Source: Drosophila miranda (Eukaryota > Arthropoda > Insecta > Diptera > Drosophilidae). Taken from it: a stretch of DNA of 64,000 nucleotides. Numbering within the stretch: position 1 is the first letter of the stretch; every line of letters begins with the position of its first letter. The DNA lies in the NCBI RefSeq assembly GCF_003369915.1, contig NC_046677.1:4216001-4280000 (forward strand), in the 5' to 3' direction. A program made the translations under genes and the position numbers. A model generated the notes under the pieces. That model was not told the origin of the DNA, did not search any database, and worked only from the letters and a program-made list of their open reading frames with translations. Below are positions 1 to 11,621 of the stretch, piece after piece.

Positions 1-550
1 GCATGGCTAAATGTTCTATTTAACTAATAATATTCGACGGAACATCAAAATTGAGCAATATGGTTTCTAATCCTTAATGGAGAACGGTTAACCTATTATA
101 AGCCAAGGGGGTATTTCAATTTTCCACCGAAAATAATGAAAATTTAATCATTTTAGCGCAGTACAAGTGTTAGATATCGTGTTTTTTAATGTTCAGAGGA
201 AAGATGGCATGAATCCTCAAGAAGAATTTACAATCCGTAATATTTTCCGCCGTTTACCTCAAGTAGTTGAACTATTTAAATAAAGAGGGCTTAAGTGGGC
301 TAAGTTCGGTTTTTCATCATACGAGACGCTATATTGTTGTTGAGGAACCAAAATTGAGGCAAAAACAATCAAACTCAAGTGTTTAAAATAAGCCAGTCCA
401 GTAGAAAATGATCTAGATAGCTAGTAATATTCCACGGAATATATAAATCGAGGAATATAGAACTTGAAGTCGTCAGTATATTTATGGTATATTTTTAAAA
501 TGAGACGGTATATTTTGGTTTATTTCTGAGGGTCGGTCGGTATATTTTAA
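1..550 (+). repeat. Dispersed repeat, copy A, upstream of emb
   Basis: This stretch is homologous to sequence at 48448-48870 (long shared blocks around 'attcgacggaacatcaaaa' and 'taagccaaggggg'), to 20932-21390, and to the reverse complement of 62640-63002. Shared landmarks in order are 'gcgcagt', 'gatatcg', 'aagtgggcta', 'tagctag..aat.ttc.acgga' and a terminal cluster of 'GTATATTT' boxes at about 476-550. The copy runs off the left edge of the window. I do not recognise the family; it has no ORF and resembles the non-autonomous repeats common in obscura-group flies. Confidence 0.75.
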
Positions 551-650
551 CGATAAATCCGCGCTCCCACTGGTCACATTGTTCACACAAATTGCATTTC
601 GCATTGTCGTCTTCTTTTTCACACGCTGCTCTTTTCTAGAATTGGAATAG
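470..650 (+). promoter_or_regulatory. emb: Probable emb core promoter and noncoding first exon
   Basis: Four boxes resembling Drosophila core-promoter motif 6 (KTYRGTATWTTT) lie at about 476-550. A motif-1-like box, tGGTCACATTG, follows at 571-581 (consensus YGGTCACACTR). A splice donor AATAG|GTGAGT stands at 650/651 and candidate acceptors at about 1023-1033, so a 5' UTR intron of roughly 0.4 kb is likely. There is no TATA box, as expected for a housekeeping gene. The transcription start is inferred to lie near 580-610. Confidence 0.5.
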
Positions 651-1219
651 GTGAGTAAAATAAGTTAATAACGTTAGTCTTAACAACAATTATCCTACGC
701 AGCACCGAAATGAGGTGCAAAGAGTAGTATTAATTGTGAAATGCCGCCGCAGTCTCGTCGCGGCGGCGACAGCAACGACGATGCGTTCAATTGTATTTGT
801 GTGGGTGCGTGTGCGGTATGCTCCTGTGTGCGTGTGTAAGTGTGCGAAAAAGTGTAAGCGCGCGCAGGCAGCAAAGCAAGCGTGTGGTTGCCTGTAGTTG
901 TGTGAGTGTTCCAAAAAAGAAAATAAGAAAATAAAAAAAAAAAATATGGTTGCCTGCCTGCCGAAAACGCAATAAATTTAATTTCCACTGTTTTCATAAT
1001 TTTTTTGAATGGATTTTTTCCAGTTCAGTGCAGCGGTCCAGAGCCAGGGATCGACATCCACATTGCCTTGCCAGTCCAATCCGCTCCCGCTCCACAACAT
1101 CATCACAGTTGCGCTACATCGTTCACCTCAGGCCGGACGAATAAGCTAAAGCAATCAAAATTAACGCGGACACAACCTCCGAGCGACGCAGACGCGAACG
1201 CCGCTTCTACTACAAAGCG
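651..1219 (+). other. emb: emb 5' UTR intron and leader
   Basis: This interval is noncoding. It runs from the GTGAGT donor at 651, through TG- and A-rich sequence, to acceptors near 1023-1033 (ttttttccag, ttcag, tgcag). A leader of about 190 nt then precedes the ATG at 1220. Short ORFs here are by-products of GT-rich sequence and the leader. Confidence 0.4.
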
Positions 1220-4200
1220 ATGGCGATGTTGACCTCAGAAGAGGCGAGCAAACTCCTCGACTTCTCGCAGAAGCTCGACATCAATCTGCTCGATAAGATT
1301 GTCGAGGTGGTATACGCATCGCAGGGCGATCAGCTGCGCCTTGCCCAAGACATATTGACCACACTCAAAGAGCATCCGGAGGCATGGACGCGCGTCGATA
1401 GCATTCTCGAATATTCACAAAACCAGCAAACAAAGTTCTATGCCCTCCAAATACTCGAGGAGGTGATCAAGACCCGCTGGAAGGTGCTGCCGCGCAATCA
1501 GTGCGAGGGCATCAAGAAGTATGTGGTCAGTCTGATCATCAAGACATCCTCCGATCCCACTGTGATGGAGCAGAACAAAGTCTATCTGAACAAACTGAAC
1601 ATGATTCTGGTGCAGATCCTGAAGCGCGAGTGGCCCCGCAATTGGGAGACCTTTATTAGCGACATTGTCGGTGCCTCAAAGACGAACGAGAGCCTCTGCA
1701 TGAACAACATGGTCATACTGAAGAATCTCAGCGAGGAGGTCTTCGACTTCTCCCTGGGCCAGATCACGCAGACCAAGGCCAAGCATCTGAAGGACACCAT
1801 GTGCTCGGAGTTCTCGCAAATCTTTACGCTCTGCTCGTTTGTGCTTGAGAACTCGATGAACGCTGCCCTGATCCACGTCACACTGGAGACCCTGCTCAGA
1901 TTCCTCAACTGGATTCCCCTGGGTTACATATTCGAGACGACGCTCATTGAGACGCTGATATTTAAGTTTCTTACCGTACCCATGTTCCGCAATGTGACCC
2001 TGAAGTGCCTGTCCGAGATCGCCGGTCTAACGGCAACCAACTACGATGAGAACTTTGCGACGCTATTCAAGGACACGATGGTCCAGCTGGACCAGATCAT
2101 TGGCCAGAACATGAACATGAATCACGTGTTCAAGCACGGCACCGACACCGAACAGGAGCTGGTGCTGAATCTGTCCATGTTCCTGTGCACCTTCCTCAAG
2201 GAACACGGCAAACTGGTGGAGGATGCCAAGTATGTGGACTATCTGAATCAGGCCCTCATGTACTTGGTCATGATTAGCGAGGTGGAGGATGTGGAGGTGT
2301 TCAAGATCTGTCTCGAGTACTGGAACAGTCTGGTTGAGGATCTGTATAATTCGGAGTTCTTCCATCCGACACTCGAGTCGTCGAAGCGGCAGCAAGTGTA
2401 TCCGCGCCGTCGCTTTTATGCCCCCATTCTGTCCAAGGTGCGCTTCATCATGATTTCACGCATGGCCAAGCCGGAGGAGGTCCTGGTGGTGGAGAACGAG
2501 AACGGAGAGGTGGTGCGCGAGTTCATGAAGGACACAAACTCAATTAACCTGTACAAGAACATGCGCGAGACTCTCGTTTTTCTCACCCACTTGGACTGCG
2601 TGGACACAGATCGCATTATGACGCTGAAGCTTCTGAATCAAGTGAATGGCACAGAATTTTCCTGGAAGAACCTCAACACGCTGTGTTGGGCCATTGGCTC
2701 TATTTCTGGTAAGCTTTGAACTCTCAATCTACAAATCTCGGCATTCTCTCATCCAATCAATGTCTTCTCTGTTCCGTTTTAGGTGCATTTTGTGAAGAAG
2801 ACGAAAAGCGTTTTCTGGTCACTGTGATCAAGGATCTGTTGGGTCTGTGCGAGCAGAAAAAGGGCAAGGACAACAAGGCCATCATTGCCTCCAATATCAT
2901 GTATGTGGTGGGCCAATATCCGCGCTTTCTGCGCGCCCATTGGAAATTCCTGAAGACTGTGGTTAACAAACTGTTTGAATTTATGCACGAGACACACGAC
3001 GGCGTGCAGGACATGGCCTGCGATACGTTCATCAAGATCGCCATCAAGTGCCGCCGCTACTTTGTCACCATCCAGCCAAACGAGGCATGCACATTCATTG
3101 ACGAGATCCTCAGCACAATGAGCAGCATCATCTGTGATCTGCAGCCGCAGCAGGTGAGCATAACTCAGGGTAAAATTCTGCTACCGAATGGCTTTCTGAA
3201 GGGAAGTTTTCATTTCTCACCCTGCAGGTACACACCTTCTACGAAGCTGTCGGCTATATGATCTCCGCTCAGGTGGATCAGGTACAACAGGACGCGCTTA
3301 TTGAACGCTATATGCAGTTGCCCAATCAGGTCTGGGACGACATCATATCGCGTGCATCGAAAAATGTTGATTTTCTGAAGAACATGACGGCAGTGAAGCA
3401 GCTGGGGAGCATTCTGAAAACAAATGTGGCAGCCTGCAAAGCTCTCGGGCATGCGTATGTCATTCAACTGGGGCGCATATACCTGGACATGCTGAATGTA
3501 TACAAGATCACATCGGAGAACATTATCCAGGCCATCGAAGTGAATGGCGTGAATGTGAACAATCAGCCACTGATCAAGACCATGCATGTGGTCAAAAAGG
3601 AGACTTTAAACTTGATAGCCGAATGGGTCTCGCGCTCCAATGACAATCAGCTAGTAATGGACAACTTTATACCGCCCTTGCTAGACGCTATATTACTAGA
3701 CTATCAGGTGAGGTCTCTACCAAATATGGAGAAGCTACTCCTCTGAACAATTTGAATATTAATAATGTCGTATTTATGATTTTGTTTTCGAAACTTTTTG
3801 CAGCGATGCAATGTACCATCGGCACGCGAACCAAAAGTCCTGAGTGCGATGGCTATAATTGTTAATAAACTGCGCCAGCATATCACTAATGAAGTACCAA
3901 AAATATTCGATGCCGTCTTCGAGTGCACACTGGATATGATAAATAAAAATTTCGAAGATTTCCCCCAGCACCGGCTCAGCTTCTATGAGCTACTGCACGC
4001 GGTCAATGCGCACTGTTTCAAGGCGTTCCTCAACATACCGCCAGCACAGTTCAAACTGGTCTTTGACTCTGTTGTGTGGGCCTTTAAGCACACAATGCGC
4101 AATGTGGCCGATACGGGTTTGAATATACTCTTTAAGGTAGGAGGAAAATGGAGAGTCTTTGTAGCGTATTGTTTGTTAACTTAACCATTTACTGTTTACA

Positions 4201-4800
4201 GATGCTGCAAAACTTGGAAATGCATCCCAATGCGGCGCAGAGTTTCTATCAGACATATTTCACGGATATTCTAATGCAAATCTTCTCAGTGGTAACGGAC
4301 ACCTCACACACGGCTGGACTGCCCAATCATGCCATCATATTGGCGTATATGTTCTCGCTGGTGGAGAATCGTAAAATAACAGTGGACCTGGGACCCATAC
4401 CCGATAATATGATATTCATACAGGAGTATGTCGCCTCACTGCTTAAGTCGGCCTTCAATCATCTATCCGATAATCAGATTAAAGTCTTTGTCACTGGCCT
4501 ATTCAATTTGGACGAGAATGTGCAAGCATTTAAGGAGCATTTGAGAGATTTTCTCATACAGATTCGCGTGAGTAACCATCTAAGGGATCGGCTCCATTTA
4601 ATTGTAGATTGTTGATTGATCATTTGTTTTGGTTTTTGTTGTTGTTACAGGAGGCCACTGGCGAGGATGATTCCGATTTGTATCTAGAGGAGCGCGAGGC
4701 AGCCCTGGCCGAGGAGCAGTCCAATAAGCATCAGATGCAGCGGAATATTCCAGGCATGTTGAATCCACACGAATTGCCTGAGGACATGCAGGATGAATAG
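1220..4800 (+). CDS. emb: Exportin-1 / CRM1 (embargoed)
   Basis: Nuclear export receptor of the importin-beta family. With Ran-GTP it binds leucine-rich export signals and carries cargo through nuclear pores. The coding exons are 1220-2708, 2783-3153, 3228-3707, 3804-4136, 4202-4567 and 4651-4800, joined by GT-AG introns of about 65-100 nt. The sum is 3189 nt, or 1062 aa, close to human CRM1 at 1071. The protein follows human CRM1 along its length: N-terminal importin-beta repeats, 'CWAIGSISG', 'GTFxDxxxP'-free central HEAT repeats, '[20 protein letters not shown]', '[10 protein letters not shown]', '[13 protein letters not shown]', and the acidic C-terminal end 'NPHELPEDM'. The start at 1220 gives the usual short N-terminus. 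The neighbouring copy-A repeat appears to hold the promoter. No lesion is seen. Confidence 0.97.
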
Positions 4801-5830
4801 ATGTGTACCCATCCAGACATCCCCATTCAGCATGTTTTTAGTTGATGCTTGGATTCAGAATGATTCAGATTCAGATACAGATGAATATTCTTCAGTTGAT
4901 GACAATGAAGATGTATGAGTGTTTCTCCGTCGAGAAAGAGTATAAATGTTTGTTTGATTGAATGCATATAAGTACGTTATATATATATATACACACACAC
5001 ACATACAGATACACCTACCAATATAAATTTAAAGTTGCGTTTTGTTGTGGTGAATGAGAGATAGAGAGTAATGAAAGTAAAAATGGTTATTCGCGCGCAA
5101 TTACATACGATTAATATGATTAAAACATATTTTTGCGCAATGTCCTCGACACACGTGAAACCACAAACCAATCCAAGATCCCACTTCCCGCCCACGCCTC
5201 CTCCCCATTATGTAGTCTAAAACACCTAAAAGGCGAGCGAACGAAAGAATACCATAAACAGTTTTGTTTGGGAATTTTTTAAAATGTAGAATATCGTGTA
5301 TGAATGATAGAATACTTGAGAGCGAACACAACATACACAGAGATACACACAACATGCACACACAACACGGCCTAACAAACAATAAGTTACAAGAGATGGA
5401 AGAGATCATAAAGATCATCATCATGCAGCAGCAGCAAATGTAACAAAAATTCTATGCAAAAACTAGTTTGCATAAAATTAGCATTATTAAGCAGTATACA
5501 CGAATAAGCGGAGCGGAAGCAGATCCAACAGAAACACGAGTGTGCAAATCAGCAAATCATGATCATCATTTGGAGTTCAGTTCATGTCATGTCATGTCAT
5601 GTGTGTGAGAAATAGAACTAAAACGCAATTATCCCAAAACACACACACACAGAGATACAAAATACAGATACACAAGAAGAAAAAAGAAACAAAAAACAAG
5701 AAAAAACAAAAGAGTAACCATAGAAATGCGTATTAATGATCATGTTTAAATTTTTACATAATTAGTTTGTACATTAATTTAAATAAAAATCAATTAAAAC
5801 TACATTTATGTATGATGCAAATCCAGGATG
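4801..5830 (+). other. emb: emb 3' UTR
   Basis: AT-rich noncoding sequence follows the emb stop codon, with short (CA)n tracts, an (AT)n run near 4979-4990 and four copies of 'catgt' at 5583-5602. An AATAAA signal at about 5782 is the likely poly(A) site. No coding potential was seen. Confidence 0.5.
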
Positions 5831-6804
5831 TGCACGTTTTTCAATATCTTCAGAGAGCACAAGACTACAATTAAATCTCTTCGGAGCGCAATCTCTAAGA
5901 GAGAACTGGACGAGATAGAGAAAGATCATTAAGAATGTCATTTTCAAGCTTCAAGCCATAATGAAGTTATATACATAAGTTGGTCTGCAAACTCTCTTTT
6001 CGGGTCTTATTTTAAGCTCAGAGAGAGGGAAGAACGAAGTTTGCTGTTGTTCTGAGCAAAACAAGACCCGAAATTAGAGCGCCTTGCGGTTGCGGACCAC
6101 CTTGTATAATGTCATCATGCCTCAAGCTTATTCAAGTCGAGTCAAAGCCTCTCTCTAATTCTCTTTGGAAGGCATCTAGGAATTTGTATTCATCTGGACC
6201 TGGACTTGAGAGAAAAAGCTCATTAAGACTAATTAAGACTCTCCTCTCATACTTCCAAATAATTTCAGTTAGTTAAGCTTCTACTTCAAAATCTCATTAA
6301 ATCGTGAACAAATAATTATTGAATCTCAAAAAAGGTAAAAAAGTGAGCGTTCCTTTTGATTAAATTACTATGAGTAAAGAGACTGCCACATTCTTCAATC
6401 ATTAATCTGATCGTCAAGTGCAGAATCTGTGTGGATCCTGCGAAAAGTAGTTTAAGCACGATTCTAGTAAGCTGAACCATCCTCTGCTCCTTTTTTTCTC
6501 GCCAGTTATGAGCTGCCACGACAAGACAGACTCCTCTCCCCAACAATTTGTAAGGCTACAGCAGAAGCATGTGCATAATAATATGGAGATTTTCTTCGCA
6601 AAGCATGGTCTTTTCTTCCTTAAAGCTATTCTGGATTAAAATTAAACAATAAAATTGTGGATGTCTTGTGTGCTTGTGTAGTGTAACCTCTGGGCGTGTC
6701 CCCTCTTGGCAATTTGTGTAAAAATATCGGTGACTTCAGTACAAAACAAATTTGGAACGAGGAACATTAACAAAGAAACTAGGTAACGAACTATGTAAAT
6801 CAGA
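5831..6804. other. Intergenic, no gene seen
   Basis: This lies between the end of emb and the stop of the aminopeptidase-like gene. It holds several 'agagagaac/ctctct' stretches and AT-rich sequence. The only ORFs are short and of unlikely composition. The part nearest 6800 should include the 3' UTR of the minus-strand gene. Confidence 0.4.
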
Positions 6805-8367
6805 TTACTTTCTGTCTGGGCAAGCAATCTGATACAGGAACTGAACGATGGTGCGTGTGGGTCGGCCAGTCATGCAGTCTTTCAGCAGATACGGCAGCGG
6901 GTTGTAGCGCGTCAGCATGCCCACATTGCGAATGTCCAGGTGGGCCCAATCGACGCAAGGGACCAGCTCGTGCAGAACGGCGGCAGCGATGCAGCTGGAG
7001 GCGGGACCCCGTCCGCGGTTGCTGATGTCGAAAGTCTCGTTCGGCATGATCAGTTCCTTAAAGTAGCGCCACAGGGGAAGCCGCCAAATGCGATCCCCCG
7101 TAAGGGCACCGGCCTTCTCGAACTGCTTGTATAGAAAATTGGAGTTACTAAAAAACCCCGCGGCTGATCCTCCCAGCGCTGGGCAGACGGCATAGCCAAC
7201 TGTTGCAACGTCCACAACCATGAACGGCTTGTATGCAGCCTGAGCGTAGAGCAAGGGATCGGCCATTGCCACCACACCAGCCTTGCTGACGTCCACGAAG
7301 CCGAGCGACTTGCCATTGAGAAGGGTCACTACGTCGCCAGGCTTGGCCGCCATTCCAGAGGACATGTTCTCGCACAATGGCAGCAGTGCCGTAATGTTTA
7401 TGGGCAGCGACAGGGCGGCGGCGGCACGGATGACACCGACGCAGGCTGCTGCACCGGCCATGCAGCCGCGGTACATGGACAAACAGTCCTTGGGACGGAG
7501 GTAGAGGCCACCGCTGTTGAACGTCAAACCCTTGCCCAGCAGGAGGATTGGCTTGTCCTTGGGTGCGGTGCCGCAGTAGGCGATCTCCAAGACGATCGGC
7601 GCCTCGCAGCTGCCCTTGGCCACCATCAAGAAGCTGTTCAAGCTCTTGGACTCAATCCAGTCCATGCCACGTACCTCCACGGATACCCCGCAGGGACACA
7701 GGGCATCCACCGCTGACTGGGCAAATATTGAGGGCGTCATCTGATTGGCCGGCGTATCGGACAGGCGACGTGCCAGGTTCTGCGATTCGGCCTTAAACAG
7801 GCCACGCAGCCAGGCATCCGAGTCGGGAGAGTCGTACAACTCCAATTTGGGAATGTGTGTGCGGGTCGGTAGGCGCCGGTTAGTATGATAGCGCCAGACG
7901 GCCAAAGAGCTCCCCTCGGCCGCCTGCTCCGGATACTCCATCGAGTCAACGAAGACATCTGTGCAGCCCTGCAGTTGAAGGGCACGAGCACCCACGCCGG
8001 CAGCGACGCGAACGTTTTCCATTCCCTCGTCGATCATCTCCAGGTCGTTGAAGCCAGCACCCTCCTGTCCCACGCCGACCACGGCCACCGCACGGAACTC
8101 CGCATCCACGTTCATGAAGACTCGGCCTTTTCCCAGCTGGCCTTTTATTCCAGTCTCGCGTATGAGATCCGAGATCTTGCCCTGCACGCGATCGTCAAAC
8201 TTCTCGCCGGATGGTGTCATCTTGGGCTGGCGGTCGCCCTCCTTGGCGTACACGCCCACCACAACGCCCTTAATAACCGAGTCGCATTTCTCGGCGTATT
8301 GCCGTCGCTGTCCCTTGGCCTGGGATGCGCATTGGATACGCCTGTACATCAAGCGTACAGAGTTCAT
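6805..8367 (-). CDS. M17 leucyl-aminopeptidase-like protein, predicted catalytically dead (S-Lap type)
   Basis: A 520-aa intronless ORF whose C-terminal half has the M17 fold, recognisable by 'LLLGKGLTFNSGG', 'MAGAAA' and 'SDTPANQMTP'. The Arg-rich start (MNSVRLMYRRIQ) could be a mitochondrial presequence. Of the five metal ligands of bovine LAP only the first is kept: K279 matches K250. D255 is N284, D273 is C302, D332 is S361 and E334 is A363. The catalytic pair is also changed: K262 is R291 and R336 is V365. The usual NTDAEGR signature is absent. Drosophila sperm leucyl aminopeptidases (S-Laps) include such inactive paralogues that are abundant in sperm mitochondria, so a structural testis role is likely. 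The reading frame is open and clean, arguing against a pseudogene. The lack of introns would fit retroposition. Confidence 0.9.
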   Translation of the reverse strand: MNSVRLMYRRIQCASQAKGQRRQYAEKCDSVIKGVVVGVYAKEGDRQPKMTPSGEKFDDRVQGKISDLIRETGIKGQLGKGRVFMNVDAEFRAVAVVGVGQEGAGFNDLEMIDEGMENVRVAAGVGARALQLQGCTDVFVDSMEYPEQAAEGSSLAVWRYHTNRRLPTRTHIPKLELYDSPDSDAWLRGLFKAESQNLARRLSDTPANQMTPSIFAQSAVDALCPCGVSVEVRGMDWIESKSLNSFLMVAKGSCEAPIVLEIAYCGTAPKDKPILLLGKGLTFNSGGLYLRPKDCLSMYRGCMAGAAACVGVIRAAAALSLPINITALLPLCENMSSGMAAKPGDVVTLLNGKSLGFVDVSKAGVVAMADPLLYAQAAYKPFMVVDVATVGYAVCPALGGSAAGFFSNSNFLYKQFEKAGALTGDRIWRLPLWRYFKELIMPNETFDISNRGRGPASSCIAAAVLHELVPCVDWAHLDIRNVGMLTRYNPLPYLLKDCMTGRPTRTIVQFLYQIACPDRK

Positions 8368-9254
8368 CGCTTAATGATGAGTTACAAGACTTCACTTATT
8401 TTACAGACTTCCGAACTAAATTTTGTTTTTTTCTAATAACAAATTTAGAAAAGAATTGTGCCAGCAGCTTAGACAAGGGTCAAAATCTGGAACGAAACAT
8501 TATTCCAAACTCCTCCTGAGATTCGATGTATTATTGATTCTTAAAACAAAGTTTTTTTCCTCTTTGAATTCCTCTCAAATCGAGGGAAGCAATCATTCAA
8601 TCCATTTCACACAATCGACATAAGTTTTTTTCGCTTAATTAAGAGAAACAAAGGACTATTCCTCATCGGAATCAGATTGATTTTTCGGCTGAAGTTCGGA
8701 TCGCCACTTTTCAAACCCTCGTCGTCGGTGTTAGTTGGGGCCTCCTCATTCTGAAATCCAGTGAAATCCGCCAATAACAATATCATACAGATTGAGCAAT
8801 GTGTTATCCGGGAATACATTCAACTTGAAAGTATAGATACACATTTTTGTGCTCATAATATATCTGTAAGTGATGTTTTGGTTGGACTGGCGAACATATT
8901 AATATGGTCGCTAGTTTTCTGAATTCAAATCAAATGAACCAAATACTTTTGGTTCTGTTTCATCGATGCACAGGGAAAATATCTATATTTTTGTGCGATT
9001 AACGGAACTTATCGGCCATTTATTTTAAAATAAAAATCTCAACTATGGTTAATTATAGAATTTTTCCGTCATTTAGAAGTTATGTTCGGTAAATAATACG
9101 TATTCACGTTCGAGCGGTCCCATCGACTATGGTGTTTTCATGATCATATCATATCATATTTCTGCGCGGCTGGAACCAGGGCGGAACCAAATAAAGGGAT
9201 AAGATATCAAAAAAAATTTTTGTATTAAATAAATGGTTGAAATATTTCAAGTGT
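8368..9254. other. Intergenic interval
   Basis: It holds the leader of the aminopeptidase-like gene (minus strand, reading away from 8367), a decayed exon-like stretch (8656-8750, listed separately) and AT-rich sequence with 'atcatatcat' repeats near 9150. The Naglu 3' UTR, with AATAAA-like sequence on the minus strand, is expected near 9200-9254. Confidence 0.35.
8656..8750 (-). pseudogene. Possible decayed terminal exon
   Basis: On the minus strand an acceptor-like 'ggatttcag' precedes 8750. It is followed by codons reading NEEAPTNTDDEG. After a one-base shift near 8710 the sequence reads FEKWRSELQPKNQSDSDEE and then a stop at 8656-8658. The acidic, charged tail looks like a real protein C-terminus, but the frame is broken and no upstream exon was found. 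It could be a relic of a duplicated gene, or an intact exon with a sequencing error. I cannot name the parent. Confidence 0.3.
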
Positions 9255-11621
9255 TCATTGGACACCCAACTTGAGGTTTACAGATATGCGATTATTGTGC
9301 AGAAATTGCGTGTCTTTCAGGTATTCCTTCCACCTCTCGTAGATATTCTGGGAGATTAACCAAGTATTGCCCATGGGCTCCAGTGGGTAAACATCAGACT
9401 TGTTGCTGAACGGCAACTCCACCTCCTGCGACACACGGAGCTTGAAGGCGGTGCTATTGAATGTCCGATTCGAGTGCAGAGCCAGAGTCACATCGTCCAG
9501 AAAGAGTGCCCAACGCGGCCTGTAGTAATCCCAAACGAGTCCACTCCACTGCTTGCATGCATAGTCTAGGATCTGGCCATCTGGTCCCCACGCCGTAATC
9601 TGGTTGCGGGCATTGAACTCAAAATTTGGCTTGTCCGCAGCGTTGGGAGCTGCTCGCTGGGCATCCGCCAGCCAGGTGCCCAATAGAAAATTCGAGCCGC
9701 TGGCCAGGATGTGCTCCAAGTCGCCGAAAAGCTGCAGCAGCTTGGAGCCCAGGTACTCGAAGCGTGCCACCTGCCGCTTTCGATAGGCCGACTTCAGATT
9801 AACGTACAACTGATCGGCGCTGATCTGCAAATACTGCCTCGTAATGTCCACTAGATCGTGTTCATAGATCGCATACTTGTCATCTTCTAGGGGTATGATG
9901 GCCCGCGATGACAGTAGCAACTTCCAAGCCTCCAGCACATCGGAGGCGTTGTACCAGGTGAAGGGATCCAGATTGAGTGCCGGCCGCCGTGTCACCGTGT
10001 ATCCTCCTCGCATTTTCTGCAACCCGCGGAAGGAGTAAACACTGTGCCTCAGCAGCTGCCAGGCCTGCTGCAGACCCTCATCATCCACGCCATAGCGTGT
10101 CCGTGCAAAGTGCTTGAACCAGCTGTCCAAATCCAAGGGAAGCTCACTCCAACCCCGCTCCAGGACAAGCGAATACATCACATAGTTCTGGCCAATGCCC
10201 TCCGGTGTGATGCCAACGCCAACGATGCTGCTGTTGGGCATGCGCCGTGCCGCCTCAATGCCGTTGTTGACCAGATCGGCAGACCCAAACATGCCCAGGG
10301 TGCCGCCAAAGTTGTGTAGCATGCACCACACGAACGGCTGGCCGTAGTAGGAGTCGGTGCGCTGGTACTGGGGGAATTGCTCGCTCTGCAGATCCAGGAC
10401 GATCAGGCGACCAATGGGCACCGCGGTCAGAAAGGCCTCCATCATGGCGTCCGTCCAGAAGATGTTCTTCACAAACATCCAGCCCTGCAGCAGCCACACA
10501 GCCTCCGGATCAACACTCCTCATGGAGTTGTGTATCGCCGCGGCCGTAGATCGCATGTAATCGGGCTCTGCCACCGGTGGCTGAAGTTCATTAAAGGGAT
10601 CGCAGAAGAAGATGTGATTGGAGCCGTAGCGCTGAACCACGCGCCGCAGGAAGAGTGCGGCCACCAGGTCAAAGAGAGGATCGAGTGGGTCGACAAACAG
10701 CCCACAGCAGTAGGGATCTGGAAAACTATTCCATCGCTCTACCTCTGTGTAGTTTCCATTCGGATAGATTCGACGCATAGCCGTGGGCAGATGACCAGCA
10801 AAAGCAGGCAAAGCTACGCTTATTCCCAAGTCTCGCTGGGCACGCAGGATATGCTGCTGCAGCAGTTCCTGAAGGCGCTGATACTCAGGTTTAAGGGGTC
10901 CGCCCCAGCCGCGAATGTTGCCCATGCGCTGCCACGCCTGAAAAGCTGGTCCGGCTAGATGGGCCTCGATCTCTGCGCCGCTGAGTCCCAGCTGAGTGTA
11001 CACATCCTGCCATACGGCCTCCTGGACGGGGGCTATGGTCAAACTGATGCCCATCATGGCCATCCAGTCGATGTGCCGTCTCCACTGCTCGAATCCCCAC
11101 CAGGCGAAACTGTAGCTCCAGGTGCACACATTCTGGTGGTACAATATGGTTGTTGATGTTGATCGGATGGTGACATTAGGCAGTTGCAGGTTCGTCGGTA
11201 GTTCGATGCGCATCTTGAACCAGTCCACATCACGCTCCAGCACGTACTTCAGATAATGATGGAATCCCTTGCACACGGACACGCCATCCCAGCCGGCTAT
11301 AAGAATCTGCCCGCTGTCCAGCATGCTAATCTGCTCGCAAAAGGAGATTCCTTCTCTGGATCATCTTCAGTCTTCAATGATGGAACCGCTCACCTGAAAG
11401 CTGCGAAAATCCAAGAGTCGGCTGACTTCCACCAAAAAAAGCTGAGAGGACCGCGGACCAATCACTCTCTGGATCACCGCTCGAGCAGCCTCCTCTTGCA
11501 CATCCGGTAGAGTGTCGGGAGCCAAGTGCAAGGCCAGCTCAGGTCCCATGCCAAGGCCAAGGCCAAGGCCTAGGAAAATCTTGGCTAGAATGGCCAAGGC
11601 CAAAATCCATAATTTCTGCAT
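9255..11621 (-). CDS. Naglu: Alpha-N-acetylglucosaminidase
   Basis: Lysosomal GH89 enzyme that removes terminal alpha-linked GlcNAc from heparan sulfate; the human gene is deficient in Sanfilippo syndrome B. Exon 1 is 11621-11394 and exon 2 is 11330-9255, with one 63-nt GT-AG intron in phase 0. The product is 767 aa. Residues 1 to about 25 form a hydrophobic signal peptide (MQKLWILALAILAK). The body tracks human NAGLU closely: 'YYQNVCT'-like 'LYHQNVCTWSYSFAWW', 'GPAFQAWQRMGN', 'LPAFAGHLP', 'WLLQGWMF' and 'FVWCMLHNFGG'. The catalytic glutamates are E324 in 'FNELQPP' (human E316) and E453 in 'TPEGIGQN' (human E446). Several N-x-S/T sites fit a glycosylated lysosomal protein. It is the orthologue of the gene I remember as CG13397. 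Confidence 0.95.

Noticed and set aside
7885-8436. 183-aa plus-strand ORF antisense to the aminopeptidase-like gene
   Set aside because: It is a shadow of the GC-rich coding strand; the M17 protein explains this region.
10377-10958. 193-aa plus-strand ORF antisense to Naglu
   Set aside because: Shadow frame; Naglu on the other strand matches its family along the whole length.
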